DNA of 64,000 bases from assembly GCF_964355755.1 (NCBI RefSeq), contig NC_092671.1:9311001-9375000 (forward strand). Reading direction: 5' to 3'. The notes under the pieces were generated by a model. It worked only from the letters and a program-made list of their open reading frames with translations. It was not told the origin of the DNA and did not search any database. Both the position numbers and the translations under genes were made by a program. This DNA comes from Antedon mediterranea. Lineage: Eukaryota > Echinodermata > Crinoidea > Comatulida > Antedonidae. Positions 12,804-24,893 of this stretch are shown piece after piece. Positions within the stretch are counted from its first letter, which is position 1; every line of letters starts with the position of its first letter.

Positions 12804-13116
12804 TAAGTGTGATATTTGTATTTGGTCACATTTGCCAAGCATTTGTCGTGTTATTATTTCTTAGATAACTTGTGCTTACTAAATTCAATAGTAACTTAGT
12901 TACCCTAATATAATTTAAAAATTAGAATTTCCAATATTTCAAATAATATATAAATCTGTCTGTCATTTTATTGAGTACTATTAACAGTGCAATAATTCTG
13001 ATTTTGATTCGAGTCTCTGATAAGCCAACACTAAACATAATAATGGTAGTTTTATATAGCGCCTAATACAATGTTTTTAAGCGCTTTACACACAAAAATA
13101 AATAATGGTAATATTA

Positions 13117-13607
13117 GGGAGGTTTCGCAACCTTACGAAAACGGATACGTTATACATTTGTGAAACTTTGGTGCTGATCCCCATTTCATATTCGTAAAGC
13201 GTATTCGTGTTGACGAATATCACCAGTCATATTCGTAACTGCAAAACGAGTATAGTTTTTGATCTATTTTGCACATTTTGCATTTGAATCAATGATTCAT
13301 GATTATAATATAATTATAGATTTATTGAAAGTAATTTACTAAAGTAATTTACTAAAATGCCAAGTCAATTTTGATAAATAGCAGTTTTTAAAGTCCTCAC
13401 TCGCTTTGATGTTACGCTAGGCCTAGGCAGCCAAGCACCAAGCAACACGTACCTGCGCTTCGCTCAAATTTACCGCAGTCATATTTTGGACGCGCCTCAA
13501 TATTTCGTTGCCATGCGAAACAGATTTTTGTATGGCTTACGAAAACGAATACGTGTGCGTGACGTATCCGTTTTCGTTATCGTATTCGTAAGATTGCGAA
13601 ACCTCTC
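13117..13607. mobile_element. TA-flanked MITE (family F), about 490 bp
   Basis: The left end GGGAGGTTTCGCAACCTTAC and the reverse complement of the right end GAGAGGTTTCGCAATCTTAC form terminal inverted repeats that extend into ACGAAAACG-type sequence. TA flanks both ends, as expected of Tc1/mariner-type insertion (inference). It has no transposase. Confidence 0.75.
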
Positions 13608-13654
13608 TAATGTCCAATCAAAAGACAGGAATTTATTTAGGTTTTGCATTATAA

Positions 13655-15735
13655 TGATGGGCCAATTTTCGAAAATAAGATAACACAATATATGCGCATA
13701 TATAGGGAAATTTTAGAAAAATGGCTCTATATAAGGTTTTCGAAAAAAATCTCTGTACTATAGTACAGGAAAATTTCCGAAAATTTGCCATATTTCGACC
13801 ATTTTATTTTTTGACATAACTAGTTACTATGGCTCTGAGATGATAACACAATATATGTGCATATATGGCCATATTATCGCATATCTATTGAATTTGAAAA
13901 ATTCAGTATATTTTGGGCATTTTACGAAAAATTCCTGTAGGCCTACTATGGTACAGGGAAATTTTCGAAAAATAGCCAATTTTCGACCATTTTATTTTTT
14001 GACATAAATGGTTACTATAGCATATTAAACATGCGCAGAGTCGAAAAATGCGTTCTGCGCATATCAATTGTGCTATAGTAACCAGTTTTATTGAAAATAA
14101 AAAGGTCGAAAATCTGCCATTTTTGGGTAAAAATCCCTGTACTATAGTACAGGGAAATTTTCGACCCTTTTATTTTTTGACATAAATGGTTACTATAGCA
14201 TAATAAACATGCGCAGAGTCGAATAATGGGTTCTGCGCATGTCAATTGTGCTATAGTAACCAGTTTTAACGAAAATAAAAATCTCGAAAATTGGCCATTT
14301 TTGGAAAAAATCCCTGTACTATAGTACAGGGAAATTTTCGAAAAATGGCCATATTTCGACCATTTTATTTTTTGACATAACTAGTTACTATGGCTCTATA
14401 AGATGATAACACAATATATGTGCATATATGGCCATATTATCGCATATCTATTGAATTTGAAAAATTGGGTATATTTTGGGCATTTTAAGAAAAAATCCCT
14501 GTACTATAGTACAGGGAAATTTTCGAAAAATAGCCAATTTTCGACTATTTTATTTTTTGACATAAATGGTTACTATAGCATATTAAACATGCGCAGAGTC
14601 GAAAAATGCGTTCTGCGCATATCAATTGTGCTATTTAGTAACCCGTTTTATCGAAAATAAAAAGGTCGAAAATTTGCCATTTTTGGCAAAAAATCCCTGT
14701 ACTATAGTACAGGGAAATTTTCGAAAAATAGCCAATTTTCGACCATTTTATTTTTTGACATAAATGGTTACTTTAGCGTATTAAACATGCGCAGAGTAGA
14801 AAAATGCGTTCTGCGCATGTCAATTGTGCTATAGTAACCAGTTTTATCGAAAATAAAAAGGTCGAAAATTTGCCATTTTTGGCAAAAAATCCCTGTACTA
14901 GTACAGAGAAATTTTCGAAAAATGGCCATAATTCGACCATTTTATTTTTTGACATAACTAGTTACTATGGCTCTATAAGATGATAACACAATATATCATA
15001 ACCATATTTGACATAAATGTTAACTATAGCACAATGAACATGCGCAGAGTCGACTAATGGGTTCTGCGCATGTTAATTGTGCTATAGTAACCAGTTTTAT
15101 CGAAAAATAAAAAGGTCGAAAATTGGCCATTTTTTTGAAAAAAAATCCTGTACTATAGTACAGGAAAATTTTCCCTTTTTTTTTGCATAATAAACATGCG
15201 CAGAGTCGAATAATGGGTTCTGCACATGTCAATTGTGCTATCATAACCATATTTGACATAAATGGTTACTATAGCACAATTGACATGCGCAGAACCCATT
15301 ATGCGCATGTTTTTTATGCTATAGTAACCATTTATGTCAAATGGTTACTATAGCATAATAAACATGCGCAGAGTCGACTAATGGGTTCTGCACATGTTAA
15401 TTGTGCCATAGTAACCAGTTTTATCGAAAAATAAAAAGGTCGAAAATTGGCAATTTTTTCAAAAAAATCCCTGTACTATAGTACAAGGAAATTTTCGAAA
15501 AACGGCCATATTTCGACCCTTTTATTTTTTTACATAACTAGTTACTATGGCTCTATAAGTTGATGCTAACACAATATATGCACATATATGGCCTATATTT
15601 CAAAAAGTAGATATTTTGGCCATTTTTGGAAAAAATCCCTGTACTATAGTACAGGGAAATTTTCGAAAAATGACCACATTTCGACCCTTTTATTTTTTGA
15701 CATAACTAGTTACTATGGCTCTATAAGTTGATGAT
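13655..15735. repeat. Tandem array of palindromic fold-back units
   Basis: About ten units recur every 170-320 bases. Each is centred on CCCTGTACTATAGTACAGGG or a close variant, at about 13754, 13940, 14137, 14313, 14496, 14695, 14890, 15147, 15469 and 15638. Between these lie two spacer types. One holds GGTTACTATAGCA, CATGCGCAGA and their inverted partners TCTGCGCATG and TGCTATAGTAACC, so it is itself a large hairpin. The other holds AACTAGTTACTATGGCTC and AACACAATATATGTGCATAT. The whole block is therefore a satellite-like array of nested inverted repeats. The short open frames on both strands are by-products. Confidence 0.85.
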
Positions 15736-16374
15736 AACACAATGTATGCGCATGTATGGCAATATTATAGCATAATTATTGAATTAAAAAATTGTAATTA
15801 TTCCTTCCAAGAAGATGCAATGATGATACCGATCATTTACATATGTTATTATCACGTATTGAATTCTGAAAATGAATGTTGGCAAATTACTATACATATA
15901 TACAAATACTACAGCTGTTTAAGCATTGAATACTTTCATTTGATACAAAAAATATACACCCGATATTAAAACGGTACGTTGTATGGACTACACACATACA
16001 CAGGTAGTGAATATTTACAACCAGTTCACTTACTTTCATTTCTTTTCGCAGGAAGAGGACGCTGAAAACATAAGCTTTCCATTATTTAAATGTCCCTTGC
16101 ATGTATGACGAAAGAATTGATACAACTACAATTGCCTAATAATTCTTCTGTGTAACCGAATTGCTTTTACTGTGTTCTATGTATGCCGTTTATGGGTTTC
16201 AAACACAACGAATGTTTTGGTTTTTCACAGTGAAAGAGATATTATTTAATAATAAATACCCTGGATTTATAAAGTTCCTAATATTGTGAAACATCTAAGG
16301 GCTGCACATATTATTCCTCCGGTCATTTTTTTATCAAACATGTATGGAAATATAATGCCGCTATTAATCAGCGC

Positions 16375-16530
16375 AAAGTTGTCTGTTGACGTTACCAGGC
16401 ACCCATTTGTACACCGGGGTGGAGAGGGGCAAATGTAAGTATCTTGCCTATTGGATACAGGCAATGCAACAGCCATTGGATTCGAACCCACGATCAGTAG
16501 TCCAACATTCATAACTTCTGCATCACCTAC
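16375..16530 (-). mobile_element. tRNA-derived SINE in the CEP78 3' UTR region
   Basis: On the minus strand an A-box-like segment is followed by a perfect B box, GGTTCGAATCC. A SINE body follows, containing GCCCCTCTCCACCCCGGTGT. It lies about 80 bases past the CEP78 stop codon, in the same orientation, so it is probably transcribed within the 3' UTR. The tRNA part does not form a convincing cloverleaf, so I do not call a tRNA gene. Confidence 0.6.
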
Positions 16531-16610
16531 ATACGGAAAACAAAATTTGCGTCCAGCTCATAAGATTTTGGCGGCACACAGATGAGTATGGTAGTACTGT
16601 ACCGATAACA

Positions 16611-19600
16611 TTAGAATTCATTATCTGAACTATAATCTAAAATTTCTTCAACAATGTCTAATGGTGATGATCTGTCACTTTCTAAATCAGAAATCCTAGC
16701 AGAATTCTCACTTTTAAAATTGTCCTGCTTACCAATTTCTTGTACGCTTCTTTCAGAGTGAATGTTCGACTGCTTGGAGCTACCAGATGCCCAACTGTCG
16801 CTGTACACTGGTGATGGTGTCCTATTTGAAGAGGTTTTATCAGGTGATGGCAAGAGGTTGGCAGAGGGTAAATCAGCATCCCCTTTAGGACCTGATTTAT
16901 TATCAGCTTCATTAACATAATGAATATCTTTTGTGTTTTCTAACCTCTCTACCTTTCCTCCTTTAATAACAAGCCCCTTTTCGAAGTCATTATTATTTTC
17001 TTGTATATCTGCACTCGCCTGTAACATATCATTAGTTGTCTGATGCTTGGCAGGTGCATCTGATGGCAGTTCTGGAATGTTCTTTGCAGAAGATACGTTT
17101 GGAATTATTGCTATGCCACTTTCTACTATATTCTGATACCTCTTAGTCTCTGTAGCTTCTTGTCCTTCTAAACTGGAGGTAGTAACTAATTTATTATTCC
17201 CCCTATGGTCCAAAATATCCTGTGTTTGAGATGGACCAACCATGTGAATTTTATCAGCATCGTATGTAACAGTTGAAGGGGGAATCATTTCCCTCTGTGG
17301 AGGGTTAATTATACATTGATTCTGTGAGAGCTGCTGGGATTGAGAGGCAACTGTTGATTGTGTATAATGAATATTTTGCATATTATAAGGAGAGGTGTAA
17401 CCGGTGGGTGGTGGTGGTGGTGGTTGCCAACCTGGTTCCGATGGTAAAAAGTATTGTTGTGGTATAGGCGTTACTGATGACTGTGGTAGCCATCCAGGTA
17501 CTGGTGCTTGGATTGGTACTGAAGGACCGATTTGTACTGGCTGTGCTGAATAATAGTAATTTGTTGTGTTCATATGTGAAGTTAAACCATGTTGCTGTTG
17601 CAATGGTGGTGGTATAGGGTCACCAAAACTAACTGGTTGTTGATTATATTGCTGCAACGGCATAGAGTTTATGTGATGGTTTCCGGGAAATTCCCGTTGA
17701 TGCGTAGAGTTATTGTGATGGTTTCCAGGAAATTGCTGTTTATTCATAGGGTTCTTGTGATGTTTTCCGAGAAATTCCTGTTGATGCATAGAGTTCTTGT
17801 GATGGTTTCCGGAAAATTCCTGTTGATGCTTAAAGTTCTTTTGATGGTTTCCGGGAAATTCCTGTTCCATCACCGAGTTCTTGTGATGGTTTCCAGGAAA
17901 TTCCTCTTGATGCATAGAGTTCTTGTAATGGTTTCCAGGAAATTGCTGTTGATGAGTAGCCTTGCTAAAAGGTGTTGGTTGGTGATCTTGAAGGATAGAC
18001 AACACAGAGGGATCCTTTACATCACCTGGCGACAATCCAACAAGACTACACAGCTGACCCAATCTGCAGAAAAAAAATAATTTTATTTTAAAAAGCCTCC
18101 AGAAATAGAGAGATACATACAAAACAACAGCAAAACAATAAACAAAACAGAAACAATTCAAGGCTTATAACACCCTCAATAAAAGTTTCAGATAATTATG
18201 ATTAGATGGTCATGATTTGATTTCTTACGGTGTCACCAACGCTGTGGTGATTGCAATCATTACATTTCAGTCGATTGATCTTTATGATATGGCTTATCAA
18301 TGATATAAATTTAAAAAATTTAGCTAGAGTGTTCCAATTGAACTGAAGTCCAGAATAAGACTGTAAGTAGAGGTGTTCCAACTTGAATCGTGAAACAGGA
18401 CATAAATATGTGTAGGTCTTAAGCTCTGTCTACACTACATCAAACTTTGTGACAAAAAAATGTGATGTACCCAAATATGGATATGATGATGTCATATCAC
18501 TACCATATTTAAGCATATCACTACCATATTTGGCCATATCACACTTTTGTCAAACTAGTCCGATAGTGTAGACAGAGGTTTAGGTTATCACAAATCATAA
18601 GCCCCTTAATATTACCCTGAATAACAGGCATTATTTTGTCCTCTATAAATAAAAGATAAATACAAATTTAAAAAAATAACTGACCCTGCATCTCTCAATA
18701 AATCAAGAAAAGTATGGAATTTTCTGAATGATTCTTCAATGCTGTCTAAAACCGCTTCATCAATATCACCAACGGCATCAGGTTTATCATCTGGTTGTTT
18801 CTTGAACGGTGAGGAAGCACCTCGTGCCTGTAGCAACTGGATTTCATGTCGTAGGCGACTATTCTCAACTTCAAGCTGAAAATGATAATCAACATTTCTG
18901 TAATGACATTAAGGAAGTATGGGTAGAATAATAACTATGTTTAATATATCATGAACCCAGTCAAGCAAAATAACTATAAATGGCATGTTTACAAACCCAG
19001 TCAGAAAATTGAGTGTATATGTAACCTAACAAAGAACATGACTGTAATATGTTATGTGAAGTATTCTCATTAATCTTTTCAAAGTGACTGTCAACATTGA
19101 CCCAAATGAAAGTCCTTCTGGTTAATCAAATGTGATAAGAATCAATCAACTTATTTACCACAGAATCATTTTGAAATATGGCCTGAAAGAAACATTTTTA
19201 AAAGACTACCTCTATAAGACGAGCATTAGCTGCATTACGGGCCTGACTCTCAATATCATAGCGGCGCCGAATCTCCTCTAACTCTACCTATAAAGATGAC
19301 AATGTGAATTATGCTATGATTTTACTTTTGAAGTTAAAAATATATATTTGGGAGATCAGTAATATAACAAAATACCCAGTAGAATGCAACAAGCTAACTG
19401 ACAAAAACATTCAATAATACAAGGTACCTGGGGGAAACCTGGATCAATACAAGGTATCTCAGCAGGACCTGGATCAATACACATACCTTGGGAGAACCTG
19501 GATCAATAAAAGGTACCTGGGGAGAACCTAGATCAATACAGGTACCTGTTGAGAACCTGGATAAATACAGGTACCTGGGACAAACTGGATCAATACAGGT

Positions 19601-22600
19601 ATCTTGGGAGAAACTGGATCAACACAGGTACCTAGGGAGAACCTTTATCAATACAGGTACTGGGGGAACCTGGATCAATAAAGGTATCTTGGCAGAAACT
19701 GGATCAACACAGGTACCTGGGAACCTGGATCAATGCAGGTACCTAGGGAGAACCTTTATCAATACAGGTACTGGGGGAACCTGGATCAATAAAGGTACCT
19801 TGGCAAACCTGGATTAATACAAGGTACCTGGGGGAGAACCTGGATCAATACAGGTACCTGGGGCAAACCTGGTTCAATACAGGGTACAGATTAAACTTAA
19901 ACTAGGTACCTGGGAAAAACCTGCAATAACATTTAAAGGTTCCTGAAGAGAACAAAGGTACCTGGGCAGAACTTGTAAAAAACATACATTTAGAGAAATA
20001 ATACATGGTACCTGGGGAGATCCTGGATTAAAACTTACCCTTAGTTCCTTATCTACTTTCTTCTTGTCTTCCTTATCTACTCTTTTCTTATCATTTCCCA
20101 TCCTTCCATTCCATTTATTTGGTGAGCCATGGAGTTTATCATACGAGCTGGTATCTTTTACACTAGTATCACTCTCTGCTGGTGTTGAGGTAGTGGTTAA
20201 ATGGAAGTGCACCCCTGGTGAATCTTTCGTGGGGGTGGTGCTTACATCCGAATCATTCTTTCCACGTTCAGCAGATGTAGCTCTAGGAATAAAAGAAACA
20301 AACATTATTTTATTGTTGAAAGTTACTGGTAATAAATATTTCTGTCACAAGAATATGATAAAATTAATATTTGTTGGTCAGAGATTTTGTATTGCATGCT
20401 GGTTAAACTAGTGGTCTGAATTTCTTTGCATTTGTATTAGAAATTCACAAATATTTTATTATTTGTTAGTCACTGACACTGTATCATTGTCATATTGTGT
20501 TTCCCAGGTATAGTGGGCACAATAAAGAATTCTGTTCATAATTTTATTTTATCATTTGTTTTTATTGACTTAATATTTTAATGTACGGAATATTACTTTG
20601 TGGGAGTTCATATTGTTGAGATTTTTAAAGTATACCTTGCATAAAAATATACTTTACATCCAATGAAATGGTACTGTACCTGGTAACTGCTCTAGCTGCT
20701 GTTCGCCATGGCACGAATCCTGGGCCAGGCCGTCTCACAGTAGGAACATCATTCTTAGAAAGTCTACCATCAGCAGATTTTGAGCGAATTCTTGACCTGC
20801 TTACACGAACTGTAGAAGTAGGCTTTGATGATTTTTTACTTACAGCAGTTGAAACATGCTTAACTTTCCTTCTTTTGGGTTTTTCAGCTGATTCACTGCT
20901 TCGAAGCCACTTATACTGAAGAAAAAAAAATATATCAAGTTAGAATTGATTATCAGTGAAAACATTGGTAGATTTTGTAAATGCTCTATTTCAAGTCCTT
21001 TCCTGTTACAGCTTTCTTTGTGTGAGGACATTAGCTGTTTTCTATATATTATGTAATACTAATAAACATCCTAAAACAAAAGAAGCATATAGGAATAAAG
21101 ACAATGTTGAAATATGAAAAGAACAATCATTCTAGTACAGTACAGTAAAATATCACAAAATAATCCAATTGCTTTGATTTCATTTCATTTATTTATTCGA
21201 CCAAAACACAGATACAGAACAGAAACAGAGCACAATGGTCAGGGGCAACTAAAGCAAAACAATTACTATAACTCAAAGAGTCAGTTGCCCCTTAAAAAAC
21301 ATCGAAATACAAAAAATATTGCATCAAGTAAAACATTTGATGATTGTAACAAGGGATTCCTATAGTTATTTCAACCTCTTTGAAACATACAAAGTTGGAA
21401 TACGTGGCAATAGGTAAAATAAATTCAAATTACCTCAGATTCATGTCCACCCCCATTGATCATCACTTGTTCTATTACTGCTTTCACTATTTCATGATCT
21501 ATTAAATAGACGTTATTATATTATATCAATATTTAAAAACCATATACAGTAAAACAACATTTATGTTGATGGTGATTACACTTTCTTGTAGTCTGGTATT
21601 ATCTTTTTCAAGCACATAATCTCTAATGTAACATACAACATACCGATGAGAGGATTCTTCCTCAAGTCAAGAACAACAATTGTTGAATTCTGATGCAACG
21701 TATTTAGCAATACTTGAGCTCCCGTATTAGACAAGCCACAGTTCTGTAAATCTAAAGCTGTAGATATGAAACATTTACATAGAATAACTTTGAAACAGTA
21801 CTGTCTGCAGATTCGATAACTATTAGCATATTACATAGCATGCTCGTTAAGTTTGTGCACTCTTTGTGTTTATAATCAGTGTACCATGTCCCACATTTAC
21901 TGGCTCAGCCTTCTGAGGCACTGTACATATCATTTCCAAACAAGATTTAATAAGATCAAAACAGTACTGTCTGCACATTGGATATATCTTAAGATTGACT
22001 GATGACAATTCACTAATGTAATATGAGCGGAAGTAAAAAACTAGCGCGGGAAAGACTAATATACGATCTCCTCTCAATTACAGTAACATTAAATGTTTTA
22101 TTTAGGTTTATTAGGGAAAATATCTAAGTTAAGTGGATAATGTGGGCCACTATTTCTAGCTTCACATCATAAACCACATCATTACATCATGCACAAACCT
22201 TATGTTATGTGACTGTAATTGGTATGCCAAGTGTGAGCAGACACACTACACATTGCTCCTTGAGTATAGTAGGCCTTGTTAAAAAAGAAATTCTACCTTT
22301 TAACCAAAGATCATCCTTTATTGCATCAGCAAATGCAGCTGCACCTTCATCATTCAACAGTGGGTTTGCGTTCAAAGTTATCCTACGAATGCCTGCCATA
22401 CGATCCAGATCTGGACGACGGTAGCGTAGACTTTCTTTCCATGCTTCACTGTGGAGCCTTGTGGATTGATGCTGTCATGTTTAAATCAAGAAGAATTAAA
22501 CTGAATATTGATATTTATAATGACAACCAAATTAAATTAAAAAAAATTTGTTAACTTTTCACAAGGGTACGCTGTTTACGCAAATTAATAGAAGGATGAC

Positions 22601-24003
22601 AACATCTGTTGCACTGTGCCAATGTGTATCTAAGGTAAAACATTTTTATCTGTTCCCTGTGCTGATAAGACAACAAAATGGAGCACAGAGAAGGCTTATA
22701 CACACACTTGACCTTTTCGATACAAAACAATGAATTGGATGCATGCAAGTTTGTTACAGTTAAGATTTATATACTCTCCTAAAAATTTAGTATTGAGGAT
22801 ATTGAAAACGTCAACAGACCTTAACGACTTTTGAAATGGATTGAGCAGCATTGCAGGTTAACCCACATCCCGTTAGATTTAAAGAAACTAGTGCTGTTGA
22901 ATTACGGATGTTATGGCAAAGCACTGCTACAGCCTTGTTACTCAGTCGACAGCCTTCAAGGGATAGATGTTCCAATGAAGATGCTCTTGATAAACCCTAT
23001 CAAAACAAACAAAAAATTATTATACCAATATTTTGAATAACTACCTTATTTATTCGAAAAATAAATCCCCAGGGTATTTATTCGAATAAATACGGTATTT
23101 AGAAATTTAACGACACATTAAACAACCTGAACATGATATTGCAGTATAGAAAAACACATCACTTAAATGGAATAATAAATGCTTATGAAATTGAAAGATA
23201 TCCCATATACAGTACCATCGATGTAAGTAAGACCATATAAATATAACTTTCCAACCTGATCTTATGCACATTTAAGTTAAATATTGCTGGCCATTTGTGT
23301 CAACAGGGCCTAGCGTGATCAGATATAAATTACGATATCTGGCTATATTGATTACTTACTTTTTCACTCCCCAAACCAATTATTTTCAAACCCATAATTC
23401 AACATTTACCTTTGATAAATTAGTGATGTCTTTCTCCTTAAGTGGTAAGCCTTGTATTTCTAAATATTGTAAACTGCGACTATTTAATAAACATTCTTTT
23501 AATGATAGACTCAGACGATTCACCACCTCTTTAGAACGAACAGCAGGAGGGCGCCGTCTCACACCATGTCTTCCGCAGGCATCTGATAAGATAGAACATG
23601 AATGTACAATATTAAAAGGTTGCCGAATAAACATTGGTAAAGTATGGTTTACGGTACCTTTTGATTATTTTTAAAAAGTTGAGAATGTCTGAATTATTAA
23701 TTACTCCCGTCATCACAGTACAGTATTACTGAAAATCTTACCACTATCTTTTGTTTGTTGAAAATAACTTCTGATTCCAATGAATGACAAACTCTTATTA
23801 ATGCGAATTGAATTTAAGATTGGTCCCCAGTCTGGAAGTCGGATACGATCTGCATTAATGTCAAGAGCACCTTCAGCCAGATGAGCTTTTACAGACTGTA
23901 CTGGAACAGAGTCTTGCAAAGCACATAAGTTATTGTAGTACGATTCAAAGTTTGTACTGCCCTTTGACCTTGCTGGTATAGATGTAAACATTACTGATGG
24001 CAT
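16611..24003 (-). CDS. CEP78: CEP78, centrosomal leucine-rich-repeat protein with expanded tail
   Basis: Eleven coding exons give 1055 aa: 24003-23742, 23582-23410, 22996-22820, 22471-22297, 21757-21644, 21498-21434, 20915-20680, 20282-20039, 19287-19210, 18875-18685, 18063-16611. Residues 1-322 follow the human CEP78 leucine-rich-repeat region, for example FNADR-like [35 protein letters not shown] and [23 protein letters not shown] is also conserved. A short coiled coil (about 483-572) ends in the family signature [20 protein letters not shown]. Human CEP78 is about 690-720 aa. Here the last exon adds some 480 residues: seven 14-aa repeats (609-706), then a Pro/Gln-rich stretch and an acidic, Ser-rich end. 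Vertebrate CEP78 acts at mature centrioles in cilium biogenesis and regulates the EDD-DYRK2-DDB1-VprBP ligase; its loss causes cone-rod dystrophy with hearing loss. The first coding exon begins with an acceptor, so a 5' UTR exon lies upstream. Confidence 0.93.
17661..17954 (-). repeat. CEP78: Seven in-frame 42 bp repeats coding 14-aa units in CEP78
   Basis: Exactly 294 bases code seven copies of a 14-residue unit with consensus [14 protein letters not shown] (residues 609-706). Copies differ at one to five positions. The EFPGNHHKN core is the most stable and is rich in His and Asn. I do not recognise this repeat in vertebrate CEP78. The 163-codon open frame on the opposite strand here is a by-product of the same periodicity. 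Confidence 0.9.
18420..18583. mobile_element. MITE family A, copy 6, in CEP78 intron 10
   Basis: It starts AAGCTCTGTCTACACTACAT and ends GATAGTGTAGACAGAGGTTTA. Inside are repeated CACTACCATATTT boxes facing the GTGATGTACCCAAATATGG arm. Confidence 0.85.
19413..20035. repeat. Minisatellite filling CEP78 intron 8
   Basis: About twenty imperfect units of 24-32 bases, with consensus AACCTGGATCAATACAGGTACC plus TGGGGAG, occupy most of the 751-base intron between exons 8 and 9. The array comes within four bases of the exon 8 splice donor. Read on the gene strand each unit contains CCCCAGGTACC, a sequence resembling both an acceptor and a donor. The short open frame inside is a product of the repeat. 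Confidence 0.85.
21165..21300 (-). repeat. Possible LINE 3' tail in CEP78 intron 6
   Basis: On the minus strand the segment ends TTTTGGTCGAATAAATAAAT followed by GAAATGAAATC, a typical non-LTR retrotransposon end with a short tandem tail. The inverted motifs GGGGCAACT and AGTTGCCCC lie inside. There is no coding part. Confidence 0.35.
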
Positions 24004-24893
24004 CTCCTGTACTGTAGTATATAAATAATAATAATAATCAGTAAAATACACTTTAAAATAAAATTAAACAATTGTCAATAGTAGTATATATAATCAGGGA
24101 GTTGAATCCATGATAGGATTAACTAGAAATAATAAAGTGTTAAATTAGAATTTAAAACATGAAAGAAACATATTAGCGCCCAAGCGTAGACCTACATATT
24201 CTCTACCTAACCCACCCCTCCTAAATGGCCTAGGCTAGTCTAGGTAGGCCCTCTAGTCTTCTTAGGTGGCCTTCGTTTGGCCTTCGTCGGGCCTGTGTGT
24301 CGCCTTCTTGTAGGCCTAGCCATCACCATTATTACTGCTCTAAGATAGGCGTAAAACCTAATAATTTCTCAACAGGCCTAATATTCAATACTTACACTTT
24401 ATATATAATAATTATTTATTTATTTCAGGCCTAGCCTAGATGTCCTTTGATGTGACAAAAAATACATCTCCGATCGTTCAGATTGATGAACTTTTTTAGT
24501 TTTTAAAATGGCGCCGTAGGCTTTATAAACAATTTCCAAAACCACTGCACAAACATTTACATCGATTGTAGGTTTAGAAAAACAGATATCTTTTTTTATC
24601 AATTAAAAATATGTATTAAATTTTAAATGTTTTTCTTTTATTATTATAACGTATTTATCAATCATAATCAAAATAAAATTAAAACAGATCTTAGTTTGTT
24701 TGTGAACAGTAAATACGCCGACGTCCCCGGGTCCAGTCAAGCATAACGTCACAAAACATTTTTTGTTTGTGTCAGTTTATGATTTTTTAAAGAGGAAATC
24801 TTTAAGAGAAGACACTAACTAAATATACTATGTTATAAGTTAAGCCTGAACTAACAATTCATATTGATATTATTATTTCATACAAAGTTTGGA
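24004..24893. promoter_or_regulatory. Shared upstream region of CEP78 and NATD1
   Basis: Fewer than 900 bases separate the start codons of two divergent genes. The region must hold at least one CEP78 5' UTR exon and probably a bidirectional promoter. Around 24180-24420 it is rich in AGGCCTA/GGCCTTCG motifs, and GGCGCC lies at about 24510. I see no clear TATA box. The short open frame on the minus strand at 24420-24602 has no recognisable domain and I leave it out. Confidence 0.5.

Larger units (their letters stand above)
12611..16610. other. Repeat-filled region between CCDC13 and CEP78 stop codons
   Basis: The 4 kb between the two convergent genes has no supported exon. It contains MITE family A copy 5 (12672-12803), a TA-flanked 491 bp MITE (13117-13607), a tandem array of palindromic units (about 13655-15735) and a tRNA-derived SINE (about 16375-16530). 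The 3' UTRs of both genes must lie at its two ends. Confidence 0.7.

Noticed and set aside
14015-15259. Several open frames of 60-85 codons on both strands
   Set aside because: All fall within the palindromic array and show its repeated sequence.
17589-18080. 163-codon open frame on the plus strand
   Set aside because: It is antisense to the CEP78 repeat region; the 42 bp period keeps several frames open. The minus strand gives the conserved protein with proper splice sites.
19488-19817. 109-codon open frame
   Set aside because: It translates the intronic minisatellite and has no start context, domain or splice partners.
21847-22077. 76-codon open frame on the minus strand in CEP78 intron 4
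   Set aside because: The assembled CEP78 exons join in phase across this intron without it and it has no similarity to the leucine-rich-repeat region.
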